64,000 nt of DNA from Gracilibacillus oryzae (GTDB lineage: Bacteria; Bacillota; Bacilli; Bacillales; Amphibacillaceae), in contig NZ_ML762425.1 of NCBI RefSeq assembly GCF_009498735.1, positions 268,738 through 332,737 on the forward strand, in the 5' to 3' direction. Below the pieces are notes generated by a model, which made no database searches, was not told the DNA's origin, and worked only from the letters and a program-made list of their open reading frames with translations. Positions 31,198 to 41,506 of this stretch are shown here, piece after piece (positions within the stretch are counted from its first letter, which is position 1; each line of letters begins with the position of its first letter). A program made the position numbers and the translations under genes.

Positions 31198-34100
31198 ATG
31201 CAGACAACTACTTTAAAAGCGGTTTCTACTGAACAAATCGCTGGGTTACATTATTTACTGGGAAGTTTTGAGGAATGGGACCGCCAGCAAAAGGTCTTTG
31301 ATTTTTTTAGAAAGAAGCAAGAAAAAATGCAGCATATATGCTTTTGCGGCCACTTTTCAGCAGGGAAATCAACGTTATTAAATCAGTTGTTAAACCAGCC
31401 ATTGTTACCGCAAAGTCCTATACCTACAAGTGCTAATATTGTGGAAATAAAAAACGGTCCAGAAGAGTATATAATACACTTCAAGAAAAATGAGCCGATT
31501 AAATTAGCTGGAAACACACCACTCGATGAAGTTCATGCATTATGTCGGGACGGTGAAGAAATAAAAAAAGTAGAAATTTTTAAAGAAATAGAGAAATTAG
31601 GTAAAGGGATAACCTTAATGGACACTCCCGGTATTGACGCTGCAGATGATGCAGACAGATTAATGACAGAGTCTGCATTGCATGTTGTTGACCTTCTCTT
31701 CTATGTGATTGATTATAATCATGTACAGTCAGAAGTAAACGCATCTTTTCTTAAAAAGCTTGAAGCAATGAACAAACCTTACATTGTAATCATTAATCAA
31801 ATAGATAAACATAATGAGAAAGAGATTACATTCGACGCATTTAAGCAAAGTCTAAGAAAAGTATTCGACCAGTGGGGCATTACTCCACAAGCAGTATATT
31901 ATACATCACTCGCAGGAAATAGTGATCCTGCTATCAATCAATGGTTAACAGTTAAGGAAGCAGTAAGAAATCAGATGGAATTAGATAATGAGTCAATAAT
32001 CGAGGAAACTATTTATCACAGTATATGGAAAATTGTTGATCAGTCCATTGAAGATAAACATGAAAATACGAATCAAACTATACATACCCTGGAAGAACAG
32101 CTTAGTCAGATCAATATCGACCATTCTATTAATTTTGATGATTTAAAACAGAAGAAAAAAGCACTAGAACAACAAAAAAATGAAATTTCAGCAACCTATC
32201 AAAACTTATTAGATCAAACGTTAAAAAATGCACAGCTTATGCCGTACGAACTTCGGGAAATGGCAAGGGAAATGTTAGAAGCATATGCTCCTGGATTTAA
32301 AGCAGGTTTCTTTAAATCTAAACAGAAGACCGAAGAGGAGCGAAAGCGGCGTTTAGATAACTTTTATCAAGCTTTACATAAGCAAGTAGAGGTAAGTCTT
32401 GAATGGAAGCTAAGAGATAAATTAACAGAATTTGTTCAACAATTTGGTTCGATACATTTCGAAGATAATGTATTCCGTCATCGTTTTCCTAATGAAAATA
32501 TTATCCAATTAATGAATGATAACGTAAAAGTAACTGGTGATTATGTATTGATTTACACAGATCTTGTCGCTAATAATGTCAAAAAAATCTTTCGTTTGTA
32601 TTACAAAGACGAATGGCAGAATATTAATTCGAAAGTATATCAAACGTTAGAGAACAAAATAAAGGAAGTTGAGCAAAGTCTAGAAAGTTATGAGAAATAT
32701 AATGATCTAATGCAACAAATAAAAGATCAAAAGCAAGCATTTATAGTGCATAAAGAGCAATTAGAAAGTATTTTCACAGATGAGTCAGCTACTTCTGATT
32801 CAAAAGATCAATTGATTAATAAACTAAATCAGCTGCAGCAAATGAAACTGAGCACTTTAGACGGCTGGCAACAGAAAATGGAAGTAACAGAAACAGCAAA
32901 AAAAGAAGCTGATACAAGTAAAGAAGGCAAACGTTTTTCAATTGAAGAGACATATAAACATTCTGAACAAATTATAAAATCACTGGATACACTGCCATCA
33001 TTACAACATTTTCAGCAAGATATCAAAAACAAACTCAGCAGATTGAAAAAAAGAAAGTTCACGATTGCATTATTTGGTGCATTTAGTGCTGGTAAATCTT
33101 CCTTTGCCCATGCATTAATCGGTGAGGCTGTTTTACCTGTATCGCCAAATCCTACAACGGCTGCTATTAACAAAATCAGCCCGCCAACCAACCAATATCA
33201 ACATGAAGAGATAAAGGTTGTCATCAAACAGGAAAAAGAGCTGATGGATGATTTTCGCGCCATAATAGAAGACCAAAGCTTCACAAAATTAAAAGATGCT
33301 GTGTCATGGTTAAAGAGAACAAATATTAACAAACTGGCGATCGCTGATCAGCATAAGTCATTTTTAACTGCACTTATAAACGGGTATTCAATGATGGAGG
33401 AATATATTGGTACAACCTACAAAATAGGTATGAACCAATTCAGATCATATATTCAAGATGAACAGATTGCCTGTTTTGTTAAGGAGATGGAATTATTCTA
33501 TCATTGTGCATTAACAAAACAGAATATTACACTAGTTGATACCCCTGGTGCAGACTCTGTAAATGCAAGACATACGGAATTATCATTTTCATATATAAAA
33601 AATGCTGATGCTGTTTTATTTGTAACTTATTATAATCATCCATTCTCGAAACCTGATAAAACTTTTCTTGAAAAGTTAGGGAATGTAAAAGATGCGTTTC
33701 AATTAGATAAAATGTTTTTCATTGTGAATGCAGTAGATTTAGCAAAAAATGATGCAGAAGTAGAGATGGTAACTGAATATGTAAAAATGCAGTTACAAGC
33801 TTTTGATATCCATGATCCAAGAATGTTCCCTGTTTCAAGTAAAATGGCAATAGAAGAAAAGCAGAAATCAAAGTCACCTGCACTGTCAGGTTTCGAGTCT
33901 TTTGAACAATCATTCTACTCTTTTATAAAGGAAGAACTTACGCAGCTGAGTATGCAGGCAATTTACACTGATATCAGCAGAATTCATGCATTAGTCAGAA
34001 AATGGCTGGAAATTGCACGCAGCGACCAATCTCAGCGAGACAGCTTACTACATGAAGTAAATAGTAATAAGCAAAAAATGGAGCAAGTTATTCAAAATAG

Positions 34101-34806
34101 AAATGGTGAGTCACACATTAAAGGAATATTGCAATTAGTAAACAAACAGTGTTTCTATATTGTGCAGCGTTTTTCCATCCAATTTACTGATTTATTCCGT
34201 ACGTATGTGAATCCTGGTGCAATCCAAAACAATGGTAAGAAAGGAAAAACAGAATTAGAGGCTGTCCTTGTGAAACTCCATAAACAAATAAATGAACGTT
34301 TGGAATTTGAACTTGAAGCGATCTTTATTAGGATAGAGACATTATGGAAAGCTGAGTGGCAACAATTTCGAAAAGAAGTAAATGACCAATTGCAACAAAT
34401 CGATCAACTCTTTTCATTATCAGAATTGGAAGACTTGAAGCTGACATCACCGGAAACCAATGCAGGAATAAAGCAAAATAAAGTGCTGCTTAACACAGCA
34501 GTGAAAAATTATAAAGATACCGCATCCTTTTTTGCTCAAGATGGCAGAGATCAATTGGAGAAGATGGTCAGAGATTTTTATATAGAAGAACTAGAAAAGC
34601 ATATGATAGTAATCGAGCAAGAGTTAAAGAATTATTATCATGAACAATGGATAGAAGATGATCTTAATTACTGGGATGGATTTAACCAGGAAGTAATATC
34701 TTATATTGAAAATATCAGAAAAGGACTCACAGAAAACTTAGAAAATAAAGATCAATTAATCGAATTGGACGATTTAATAGAAAGAATAAACAAACAACTA
34801 GCCTGA
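31198..34806 (+). CDS. dynA: Bacterial dynamin-like protein with two GTPase modules (DynA/YpbR type)
   Basis: 1202 residues. Two dynamin-like units are fused head to tail. The first GTPase has G1 GHFSAGKST, G3 DTPGID and G4 NQID; the second has G1 GAFSAGKSS near residue 630, G3 DTPGAD and G4 NAVD. Long helical, Lys/Glu-rich stalks follow each. B. subtilis DynA (YpbR) has the same architecture and length and protects or fuses membranes under phage and antibiotic stress. The ATG at 31198 is preferred to a TTG at 31180 because AAGGAG lies nine bases upstream. It is monocistronic, convergent with hisJ. Confidence 0.92.
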   Translation: MQTTTLKAVSTEQIAGLHYLLGSFEEWDRQQKVFDFFRKKQEKMQHICFCGHFSAGKSTLLNQLLNQPLLPQSPIPTSANIVEIKNGPEEYIIHFKKNEPIKLAGNTPLDEVHALCRDGEEIKKVEIFKEIEKLGKGITLMDTPGIDAADDADRLMTESALHVVDLLFYVIDYNHVQSEVNASFLKKLEAMNKPYIVIINQIDKHNEKEITFDAFKQSLRKVFDQWGITPQAVYYTSLAGNSDPAINQWLTVKEAVRNQMELDNESIIEETIYHSIWKIVDQSIEDKHENTNQTIHTLEEQLSQINIDHSINFDDLKQKKKALEQQKNEISATYQNLLDQTLKNAQLMPYELREMAREMLEAYAPGFKAGFFKSKQKTEEERKRRLDNFYQALHKQVEVSLEWKLRDKLTEFVQQFGSIHFEDNVFRHRFPNENIIQLMNDNVKVTGDYVLIYTDLVANNVKKIFRLYYKDEWQNINSKVYQTLENKIKEVEQSLESYEKYNDLMQQIKDQKQAFIVHKEQLESIFTDESATSDSKDQLINKLNQLQQMKLSTLDGWQQKMEVTETAKKEADTSKEGKRFSIEETYKHSEQIIKSLDTLPSLQHFQQDIKNKLSRLKKRKFTIALFGAFSAGKSSFAHALIGEAVLPVSPNPTTAAINKISPPTNQYQHEEIKVVIKQEKELMDDFRAIIEDQSFTKLKDAVSWLKRTNINKLAIADQHKSFLTALINGYSMMEEYIGTTYKIGMNQFRSYIQDEQIACFVKEMELFYHCALTKQNITLVDTPGADSVNARHTELSFSYIKNADAVLFVTYYNHPFSKPDKTFLEKLGNVKDAFQLDKMFFIVNAVDLAKNDAEVEMVTEYVKMQLQAFDIHDPRMFPVSSKMAIEEKQKSKSPALSGFESFEQSFYSFIKEELTQLSMQAIYTDISRIHALVRKWLEIARSDQSQRDSLLHEVNSNKQKMEQVIQNRNGESHIKGILQLVNKQCFYIVQRFSIQFTDLFRTYVNPGAIQNNGKKGKTELEAVLVKLHKQINERLEFELEAIFIRIETLWKAEWQQFRKEVNDQLQQIDQLFSLSELEDLKLTSPETNAGIKQNKVLLNTAVKNYKDTASFFAQDGRDQLEKMVRDFYIEELEKHMIVIEQELKNYYHEQWIEDDLNYWDGFNQEVISYIENIRKGLTENLENKDQLIELDDLIERINKQLA

Positions 34807-34823
34807 TGACTAGTTGTTTGTTT
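34788..34823. terminator. Bidirectional terminator between dynA and hisJ
   Basis: A perfect 14-bp stem AAACAAACAACTAG / CTAGTTGTTTGTTT has a loop containing the dynA stop codon. It can act in both directions. Confidence 0.85.
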
Positions 34824-34825
34824 GA

Positions 34826-35650
34826 TCAAACAGGCCTGGCAAACTTTACGTTCTCTGGCAATTGATGAAAACCCTTTGTTAGGTGATTGGCTGTATGACT
34901 GTCTGATCCTGGGATTAATGGGATGCCTTTTAGAAAAGCTTTTTGAATAATAGATTTGTCAGGATAAATTTGTTGGCAGTGTTCCTTAAATAGGCCAGCA
35001 GTATTAATATCAAGGCTTAAATTTGTTCTGCTGATATTCTCTAATAGATGTTCAATTGTATTGCTATAATTGTTTTTTGGTGGATATCTCTTGCTGAATT
35101 TTTCTATCAAAGTAATATGGCCAATTCGTTTTGGCTTATATTTTCCTAAGTCAGCACGGATTGCCATATTTAACGTTTGATAATATTTCTCATATACTTT
35201 GTCTACTGAGCCAAACTGTGTAATAATCTCAGCAAACATATCTGCGCTGAAATCCAAACATACATATTGATTTTCCGGATTTTTTAACATATGGACAGAG
35301 AGTATAGCATCATCAATTATGGAGCCATTTTCTTCAAGGAAATGAGTTATCTCATGGTCAAATCCTTCAATATAGTCTAGCTCAAATCCTAGATTGATCT
35401 TTATTTTTTTTTGATATTTTTCTTTTAATTTTTGAATGATTTCTGTATATTCAGTTAAATCATCTCGACTCATGGCACTATCCTTTTCCGGAGTTGGATC
35501 AATGAAATTCTCAGGAAGCGGCGCATGTTCTGTAAAACTGATTTCTTTCAATCCAAGCGACAGGGCTTTATCGATATATGTCTCGATTTGATCGTTGGAA
35601 CCATGAGGGCAATAGTTTGTATGTACATGATAATCTCCAATATAAATCAT
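34826..35650 (-). CDS. hisJ: Histidinol-phosphatase, PHP family (HisJ)
   Basis: 274 residues. It dephosphorylates histidinol phosphate, the penultimate step to histidinol. PHP metal-binding motifs are DYHVHTNYCPHG at the N-terminus, SFTEHAP, the central LSVHML and the C-terminal GSDSHTANHL. The gene is divergent from the his operon, sharing its regulatory region, and provides the phosphatase that the short HisB in this operon lacks. Confidence 0.93.
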   Translation of the reverse strand: MIYIGDYHVHTNYCPHGSNDQIETYIDKALSLGLKEISFTEHAPLPENFIDPTPEKDSAMSRDDLTEYTEIIQKLKEKYQKKIKINLGFELDYIEGFDHEITHFLEENGSIIDDAILSVHMLKNPENQYVCLDFSADMFAEIITQFGSVDKVYEKYYQTLNMAIRADLGKYKPKRIGHITLIEKFSKRYPPKNNYSNTIEHLLENISRTNLSLDINTAGLFKEHCQQIYPDKSIIQKAFLKGIPLIPGSDSHTANHLTKGFHQLPENVKFARPV

Positions 35651-35718
35651 AGTTTTTTTCTCCTTTCTTGATTACTGTTACTATCATAATCTGTTTTAAT
35701 AGAAATGCAAAGGAAATA

Positions 35719-35748
35719 TTGACAATAGTCAAAAAAGTATGATAAGGT
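35719..35748 (+). promoter_or_regulatory. Promoter of the his operon
   Basis: TTGACA (35719-35724), 18 bases, TAAGGT (35743-35748). The -35 lies within the small palindrome TTGAC-AATA-GTCAA. Confidence 0.55.
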
Positions 35749-35765
35749 TAGTTACAAATAAACGC

Positions 35766-35787
35766 TTTACCACAGTAGAGTGGTAAA
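35766..35787. promoter_or_regulatory. Operator-like dyad before hisZ
   Basis: Perfect 8-base arms TTTACCAC and GTGGTAAA are separated by six bases, just downstream of the predicted -10. The position suits a repressor. A TrpR-like histidine regulator of the YerC type is one candidate; that link is inference. Confidence 0.6.
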
Positions 35788-35816
35788 TTAATAAAGTGAT
35801 GTAGGATGTGATGAAG

Positions 35817-36938
35817 ATGTTCTTACCAGCAGGAAGTCAAGATGAAACAGGTGTACAGATAGCCAACAGGTTAAAAGCATCAGAAATATTTCGCAAAGTA
35901 TCCGAGAAACGGAATTTTAAAGCAATTTCCACACCAGTGGTAGAATATGCGCATACATTTACCAATGAAATTGCGGGAATGGACTTGCAAAGCATGCTGA
36001 AATGGTTTAATTCAGAAGGCGAGATTGAAGTTTTACGACCAGACTGGACTGCTGCTGTCGCCAGAGCAATAGCGAAGCAACATCAGTCATTTCAGAAGTG
36101 GTCGTACCAAGGATCTGTCTTCCGTATGGATAAGGATGGAACAGAAAATCGTCAGGCAGGGATTGAAATTGTTCATGCAGATCCTTTTCTTGGAGAAAGT
36201 GAATGTCTTCTGACAGCCATCCAATACTTAAAAGAAATCGGGCTGGAAGAGTATGTGATCGAATTAGGTCATACGGCAATTTTTGAACAGATAATTAAGC
36301 CATTAAAGCTTGATTTAAAGGAAGAAGAAGCATTAAGAATGGCGATGCATGATAAGCGGATGGATTTAGTGGAGGAACTTTTAAGCAATTACCCGGAAGA
36401 AATAAAAGATGCTTTAGTCCAGTTAATTGATGCCTATGGTGGTAGTGATGTGATTACACACTATGAACATGTATGGGCAAACCAGCCTGAGCTTCTTGCT
36501 ATTCTGCAGCACATCCGTCAGCTCATTAATCTGCTGGAAGCAACGGGCGTGTCGGAAGTGATTGTTGATTTAGGCCGTGTCAAGAACTTGCCATATTATG
36601 ATGGCATTATGTTCAGAGGTTTTGTTACAACGGATGGATCTACCTGTTTCTCTGGCGGCCGGTATGACCGATTATATAAACAATTTGAGCAAGAAACTTC
36701 AGCAGTTGGTTTAGCATTTGATGTTGATCAATTAGCTTTGCATATGGAAACAAAAGATTCCCTGACAAAGGCGTGTATAATTGCCACACCAGAAACACAC
36801 AGCATAGCAGAAAAATATCGTGAAGATTTACCAGAAGATATTGTGGATATCCAATATCATGTACACAATGAAGCAATCTACAGCGCAATCTATACAGTTA
36901 TTCTTGATAACAATCAGTATAAGGTGGTCAAAAGATGA
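35817..36938 (+). CDS. hisZ: ATP phosphoribosyltransferase regulatory subunit HisZ
   Basis: 373 residues. A catalytically inactive histidyl-tRNA synthetase-like protein that partners short-form HisG for activity and feedback inhibition. Class II synthetase motifs are recognisable (QGSVFRMDKDGTENRQAG, and GGRYDRLYKQF near the C-terminus). The ATG at 35817 is chosen because AGGATGTGAT, a near-complete Shine-Dalgarno, is suitably spaced; ATG 35811 or GTG 35808 would overlap it. The last four bases overlap hisG. Confidence 0.93.
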   Translation: MFLPAGSQDETGVQIANRLKASEIFRKVSEKRNFKAISTPVVEYAHTFTNEIAGMDLQSMLKWFNSEGEIEVLRPDWTAAVARAIAKQHQSFQKWSYQGSVFRMDKDGTENRQAGIEIVHADPFLGESECLLTAIQYLKEIGLEEYVIELGHTAIFEQIIKPLKLDLKEEEALRMAMHDKRMDLVEELLSNYPEEIKDALVQLIDAYGGSDVITHYEHVWANQPELLAILQHIRQLINLLEATGVSEVIVDLGRVKNLPYYDGIMFRGFVTTDGSTCFSGGRYDRLYKQFEQETSAVGLAFDVDQLALHMETKDSLTKACIIATPETHSIAEKYREDLPEDIVDIQYHVHNEAIYSAIYTVILDNNQYKVVKR

Positions 36939-37555
36939 AACCAGTCATTGCTCTCACAAAAGGTCGTTTAGAAAAACAGTTTTTGCAATTTTTCCAGTAC
37001 CTGGACTTTGAAGCAGAACCATTACTTGATAAAGGGAGAAAGCTGCAAATTGAAACAGAACAATTTTCCTTCTTTTTCGCTAAAGGGGTAGATGTTACCA
37101 CATATGTAGAAAATGGGATTGCAGACCTTGGCGTCGTTGGCGGGGATACACTAATCGAACATAAACCGGATGTTTATAATTTGTTTCCATTGCCATTTGG
37201 TCAGTGCCGCATGGCGTTAGCAACGAAAGCAGATTATAGCTGGCCTGACCGTAAAAATCGCATTGCCAGTACCTTTACCAATATTACCAAAGACTATTTC
37301 CGTGAAAAAGGGGAGTCAGTAGATATTATCCGTTTGGAAGGTTCAGTTGAATTAGCGCCAATACTAGGATTAGCTGACGCGATCGTTGATATTGTGGAAA
37401 CAGGAACAACATTAAAGGAAAATGGACTTGTCATCCAGGATGAATTTTTATCATTTAGCGCACGACTTATAGCCAACCGTTCCTCATTAAAAGTCAAAAG
37501 AGATCAGTTGGTACCAGTAATTGAACGTTTTAAGGAAGGAGCGAAACAAAGATGA
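36935..37555 (+). CDS. hisG: ATP phosphoribosyltransferase, short form (HisG)
   Basis: 206 residues, the short HisG that requires HisZ. It catalyses the first step of histidine synthesis, joining ATP and PRPP. Conserved segments are ALTKGRLEKQ at the N-terminus and the PRPP-binding DAIVDIVETGTTLKENGL. It overlaps hisZ by four bases and hisD by four bases. Confidence 0.96.
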   Translation: MKPVIALTKGRLEKQFLQFFQYLDFEAEPLLDKGRKLQIETEQFSFFFAKGVDVTTYVENGIADLGVVGGDTLIEHKPDVYNLFPLPFGQCRMALATKADYSWPDRKNRIASTFTNITKDYFREKGESVDIIRLEGSVELAPILGLADAIVDIVETGTTLKENGLVIQDEFLSFSARLIANRSSLKVKRDQLVPVIERFKEGAKQR

Positions 37556-38838
37556 TCAGAAACCTTTCTGCAGAAGAATTTTTAAAAGAAGCAGTCCCTG
37601 GTGCGAAAAAGAAAGAAGACAATCAACAATTTCTTCAGGCAGCAAATGAGATTATAAATGAAGTACGAAATCATGGTGATCAGGCAGTACGAAAATATAT
37701 TGAAAAGTTTGATGGAGAAGCACCGGAAACTTTTCTTGTAACAGATGAGGAAAGAAAGCGTGCTTGGGAATTATTGGACAAAAAAATTATTACATCTTTA
37801 CAAAAAGCAGCAGAAAACATTCGTTCTTTTCATGAAAAACAATTAAATAATTCAAGAATGATGCAAGTTGAGGGAGATATTATTTCCGGCCAGCTTTATC
37901 GACCAATTGACAGAGCAGGAATTTACGTACCTGGTGGAACAGCTTGTTACCCTTCTTCGGTATTAATGAACGCAATTCCGGCAGTCCTTGCTGGTGTAGA
38001 AGAAGTGGTCATGGTAACTCCTGTGAAAAATGGAGAAGAAATTGCCCCGATTTTAGCAGTAGCTGCAGATATTGCTGGTGTTGATAAAATTTACCGAGTT
38101 GGCGGTGTGCAGGCAATTGCCGCATTAGCATATGGTACAGAATCGATTACTGCTGTTGATAAAATTGTCGGTCCAGGAAATGCCTATGTTGCTGCAGCAA
38201 AACAGTTAGTTTATGGGGATGTAGGAATTGATATGATTGCAGGTCCAAGTGAAGTAGCGATTATTGCCGATAACAGTGCAAATCCTGTTTATGTTGCAGC
38301 AGACTTAATTGCGCAGGCAGAACATGATACAAATGCACGGGCATTTTTAATCAGTACATCTTCTGCTCTTATTAAACAAGTAGAAGAGGAGTTGGTAAAG
38401 CAATGTGATTCGTTGCCTAGACAATCGATTGCCTGTGCCGCTCTTCAGCAGAAAGGTGCTAGTGTTCTGGTTGATTCGGTTGACGCAGCATTTGTTATCG
38501 CAAATAAACTGGCTCCTGAGCATTTGGAAATCCAAGTCAATGATCCATTAACCTATCTGCCAAAAGTAAAACATGCTGGTTCAATATTCTTAGGTCACTA
38601 TACACCAGAAGCATTAGGCGACTATTACGCTGGCCCTAACCATGTTTTGCCAACATCAGGGACCGCTCGTTTTTCATCAGGGTTATCTGTTGATGACTTT
38701 GTTAAGAAAACAACTTTCTTATATTACTCAGAAGATGCACTAAAAGAAGCAAGTGAACATGTAATTAATTTGGCGAACCAGGAAGAATTAGCAGGGCATG
38801 GAAGAGCAGTTGCCAAGCGTTTGGAGGGAAAACAATGA
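37552..38838 (+). CDS. hisD: Histidinol dehydrogenase (HisD)
   Basis: 428 residues. Zinc enzyme that oxidises histidinol to histidine in the last two steps. Signature segments are [20 protein letters not shown], the [17 protein letters not shown] block, [10 protein letters not shown], and the [10 protein letters not shown] metal region. ATG overlaps the end of hisG by four bases; its own end overlaps hisB by four bases. Confidence 0.97.
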   Translation: MIRNLSAEEFLKEAVPGAKKKEDNQQFLQAANEIINEVRNHGDQAVRKYIEKFDGEAPETFLVTDEERKRAWELLDKKIITSLQKAAENIRSFHEKQLNNSRMMQVEGDIISGQLYRPIDRAGIYVPGGTACYPSSVLMNAIPAVLAGVEEVVMVTPVKNGEEIAPILAVAADIAGVDKIYRVGGVQAIAALAYGTESITAVDKIVGPGNAYVAAAKQLVYGDVGIDMIAGPSEVAIIADNSANPVYVAADLIAQAEHDTNARAFLISTSSALIKQVEEELVKQCDSLPRQSIACAALQQKGASVLVDSVDAAFVIANKLAPEHLEIQVNDPLTYLPKVKHAGSIFLGHYTPEALGDYYAGPNHVLPTSGTARFSSGLSVDDFVKKTTFLYYSEDALKEASEHVINLANQEELAGHGRAVAKRLEGKQ

Positions 38839-39422
38839 GAACAGCAAGTAAAAGCAGATCCACATTTGAAACAAAAATTAATGTAGCAGTAAATTTAGAT
38901 GATCCAACAACTGTTACTATCAATACAGGTGTCGGTTTCTTTGATCATATGTTAGAACTGTTTGCTCGTCACGGCCGCATCGGTTTAGAAGTAAAGGCAG
39001 ATGGTGACCTGCATATTGACAGTCATCATACTGTAGAAGATGTTGGAATTGTTTTAGGACAATTAATCAAAGAAGCTTTAGGTGATAAAAAATCAATAAA
39101 TCGCTATGGCAGTGCTTATGTACCGATGGATGAGTCACTTGGATTTGTGGCGCTGGATATAAGTGGAAGACCTTTCCTTGTTTTCGATGCATCTCTAACT
39201 AACCCGAAATTAGGTAATTTTGATACAGAACTGGTACAGGAATTTCTGCAGGCATTTGCTTTTCAGGCAGGCATTACTTTACATGCAAAAGTATTGTATG
39301 GGGATAATACCCATCACAAAATTGAAGCAATTTTTAAAGCATTAGGTCGATCTTTAGCACAAGCTATTACGGTTAACCCTGAGATCAAAGGGGTTAATTC
39401 AACAAAGGGGCTAATCGAATGA
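38835..39422 (+). CDS. hisB: Imidazoleglycerol-phosphate dehydratase (HisB)
   Basis: 195 residues, the monofunctional dehydratase without phosphatase domain. The manganese-binding motifs [25 protein letters not shown] and the later [17 protein letters not shown] are intact. Four-base overlaps join it to hisD and hisH. Confidence 0.97.
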   Translation: MRTASKSRSTFETKINVAVNLDDPTTVTINTGVGFFDHMLELFARHGRIGLEVKADGDLHIDSHHTVEDVGIVLGQLIKEALGDKKSINRYGSAYVPMDESLGFVALDISGRPFLVFDASLTNPKLGNFDTELVQEFLQAFAFQAGITLHAKVLYGDNTHHKIEAIFKALGRSLAQAITVNPEIKGVNSTKGLIE

Positions 39423-40036
39423 TCGCTATTGTTGATTATGGTATGGGAAACGTAGCGAGTGTTAAAACCGCTTTTAAGAATCTCGGCTATGAAGTGGAGA
39501 TTACCGATTCTTTCGCCAGATTGGAACAGGCAACACATATTATATTACCAGGTGTTGGGTCATTTAAAGCAGCAATGGATGAGATCAACCAACGCGGTTT
39601 GTTAGAACCATTGAAGGAATTGGCTGCTAAAAAACCATTTATCGGCATCTGTCTAGGCATGCAATTATTGTTTGAAAAAGGTTTTGAGAATGGCATTTCT
39701 GACGGATTAGGTTTTATTCCCGGGGAAGTAAATGTGATGGAAACAGAATATATCCTGCCACATATCGGCTGGAATCAATTGAATATTGAAAATAACAATG
39801 TACCATTTGCAGACTTCCAGGATAAACATGTTTACTTTGTTCACTCGTTCCAAGCCAAAACAGAACAGAAATATCTTGTAGCGACTGCAGACTATGGTAC
39901 AACCATTCCTGCCATTGTACAAAAAGGGCATGTATATGGCATGCAATTTCACCCAGAGAAGAGCGGGGAAGTTGGAATAGGGTTGCTAAAAGCCTTTTTA
40001 GAACAAACAGCTTCAATTGGGGGGCATGTCGAATGA
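39419..40036 (+). CDS. hisH: Imidazole glycerol phosphate synthase, glutaminase subunit (HisH)
   Basis: 205 residues. Class I glutamine amidotransferase that supplies ammonia to HisF. The catalytic cysteine is in [10 protein letters not shown], with the His/Glu pair in MQFHPEKSG. The end overlaps the hisF ATG by four bases. In most Bacilli hisA lies between hisH and hisF; here it is missing. Confidence 0.96.
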   Translation: MIAIVDYGMGNVASVKTAFKNLGYEVEITDSFARLEQATHIILPGVGSFKAAMDEINQRGLLEPLKELAAKKPFIGICLGMQLLFEKGFENGISDGLGFIPGEVNVMETEYILPHIGWNQLNIENNNVPFADFQDKHVYFVHSFQAKTEQKYLVATADYGTTIPAIVQKGHVYGMQFHPEKSGEVGIGLLKAFLEQTASIGGHVE

Positions 40037-40791
40037 TTGCAAAACGAATCATCCCATGTTTGGATGTAAAAGAAGGGAAAGTAGTAAAAGGTACTAATTT
40101 CATAGGGTTACGTGATTTAGGCGACCCTGTAGAGATGGCATCAAGTTATTCCAAAGCCGGTGCAGATGAAATTATATTTCTCGATATATCTGCTACAAAT
40201 GAAGGGCGGCAGACAATGGTCGATATTGTCCGTCAAACGGCTGAACAGGTTTTTGTACCATTTACTGTTGGCGGTGGTGTTCGGTCGATTGAGGATGTAA
40301 ATCGTTTACTGAAGGCAGGGGCAGATAAAGTAGGAATGAACTCAGCTGCAGTTGTTAATCCTCAGCTCATTACAGAATCATCGCAACGATTTGGTGCTCA
40401 ATGTACAGTTGTTGCCATAGATGCGAAGCGTGTTGGCGACAAATGGCATGTGATGACACATGGTGGCAGTAAAGATACAGGTATTGATGCGATAGAGTGG
40501 GCAAAAGAAGCAGAAGCCAGAGGTGCTGGCGAAATTTTATTGACAAGTGTTGATACAGATGGTGTCAAAAACGGTTTTGATATTGCTTTAACGAAAACTG
40601 TGGTGGATGCAGTAAGAATACCGGTGATTGCTTCTGGAGGTGTCGGCAAACCGGAGCATTTTCCGGAAGTGTTTAAAGAGACAGATGTATCAGCGGGTTT
40701 AGCTGCCTCGATTTTCCATGAGAATACATTTACTGTCAAAGAGGTAAAGGATGTTTGTAAACAACAAGGAGTGAATATACGTGAAGCCTGA
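40033..40791 (+). CDS. hisF: Imidazole glycerol phosphate synthase, cyclase subunit (HisF)
   Basis: 252 residues, TIM barrel. It makes imidazole glycerol phosphate and AICAR. The catalytic aspartates are in [14 protein letters not shown] and VVAIDAKR, which identify it as HisF rather than the paralogous HisA. It overlaps hisH by four bases and hisIE by eleven. Confidence 0.96.
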   Translation: MIAKRIIPCLDVKEGKVVKGTNFIGLRDLGDPVEMASSYSKAGADEIIFLDISATNEGRQTMVDIVRQTAEQVFVPFTVGGGVRSIEDVNRLLKAGADKVGMNSAAVVNPQLITESSQRFGAQCTVVAIDAKRVGDKWHVMTHGGSKDTGIDAIEWAKEAEARGAGEILLTSVDTDGVKNGFDIALTKTVVDAVRIPVIASGGVGKPEHFPEVFKETDVSAGLAASIFHENTFTVKEVKDVCKQQGVNIREA

Positions 40792-41428
40792 CTTTTCAAA
40801 GGGTCTTATTCCGGCAATTATAACAGATTATTATACAAAAGATGTGCTGATGCTTGCATATATGAATGAAGAAGCTTATCAAAAAACATTGGAAACAAAA
40901 CAAACATGGTTTTATTCCAGATCTCGTGATGAATTATGGAACAAAGGGGCGACATCCGGTAATACACAGGAAGTGCAGTCAATTGATCTTGATTGTGATC
41001 AGGATACATTGCTTATTCAAGTGGTTCCTGCAGGGCCTGCTTGTCATACTGGTGAGGTGTCCTGTTTCTTCAATCGTGTGGCTGAAAAAGACTGTAATTT
41101 TGATGCTTCTATAATTGAGCACTTGGCTGAAGAAGTAGAAGAGCGTAAAACAGAAGGTGTCGAAGGCTCCTATACGAACTATTTATATGATAAAGGTGTA
41201 GATAAAATCGGCAAGAAAGTGATTGAAGAGGCTGGAGAAGTAGTGATAGCTGCGAAGAATAATGATAATGAGGAATTAACAAAAGAAGTAAGTGATTTGC
41301 TTTATCATACAATTGTAATGTTGGCAAATCAAGGCGTATCATTGGATGATGTGAAACAGGAACTATCCAATCGTTTTGCAAAAAAAGGGAACAATAAAGG
41401 TGACAGGCAAGAAATAACGAAATGGTAA
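40781..41428 (+). CDS. hisI: Bifunctional phosphoribosyl-AMP cyclohydrolase/phosphoribosyl-ATP pyrophosphatase (HisIE)
   Basis: 215 residues. The N-terminal HisI domain (about 1-110) has [16 protein letters not shown] and the metal cysteines in LDCDQDTLL and [12 protein letters not shown]. The C-terminal HisE domain (about 115-205) has the MazG-like [12 protein letters not shown] segment. GTG start after an AAGGAG site, overlapping hisF by eleven bases. It is the last his gene before a terminator. Confidence 0.95.
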   Translation: MKPDFSKGLIPAIITDYYTKDVLMLAYMNEEAYQKTLETKQTWFYSRSRDELWNKGATSGNTQEVQSIDLDCDQDTLLIQVVPAGPACHTGEVSCFFNRVAEKDCNFDASIIEHLAEEVEERKTEGVEGSYTNYLYDKGVDKIGKKVIEEAGEVVIAAKNNDNEELTKEVSDLLYHTIVMLANQGVSLDDVKQELSNRFAKKGNNKGDRQEITKW

Positions 41429-41441
41429 ATTCGCAGCAGAG

Positions 41442-41479
41442 ATGATTTCATTCTATGACGAGGATGGAATCATTTTTTT
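41442..41479 (+). terminator. Terminator of the his operon
   Basis: The stem ATGATTTCATTC / GGATGGAATCAT (with G-T pairs) is followed by seven T residues, 14 bases after the hisIE stop. Confidence 0.8.
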
Positions 41480-41506
41480 GCTTCATTATTGAAGGGGAGG
41501 ATAGCT

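Noticed and set aside
31198..34806. Dynamin-like protein as part of a dedicated anti-phage island
   Set aside because: Although DynA can affect phage release in B. subtilis, the gene is single and flanked by parC and hisJ, with no defence neighbours.
40033..40791. Barrel protein might be HisA or a PriA-like dual enzyme
   Set aside because: The sequence has the HisF start [14 protein letters not shown] and the matching second aspartate motif, and is adjacent to hisIE.
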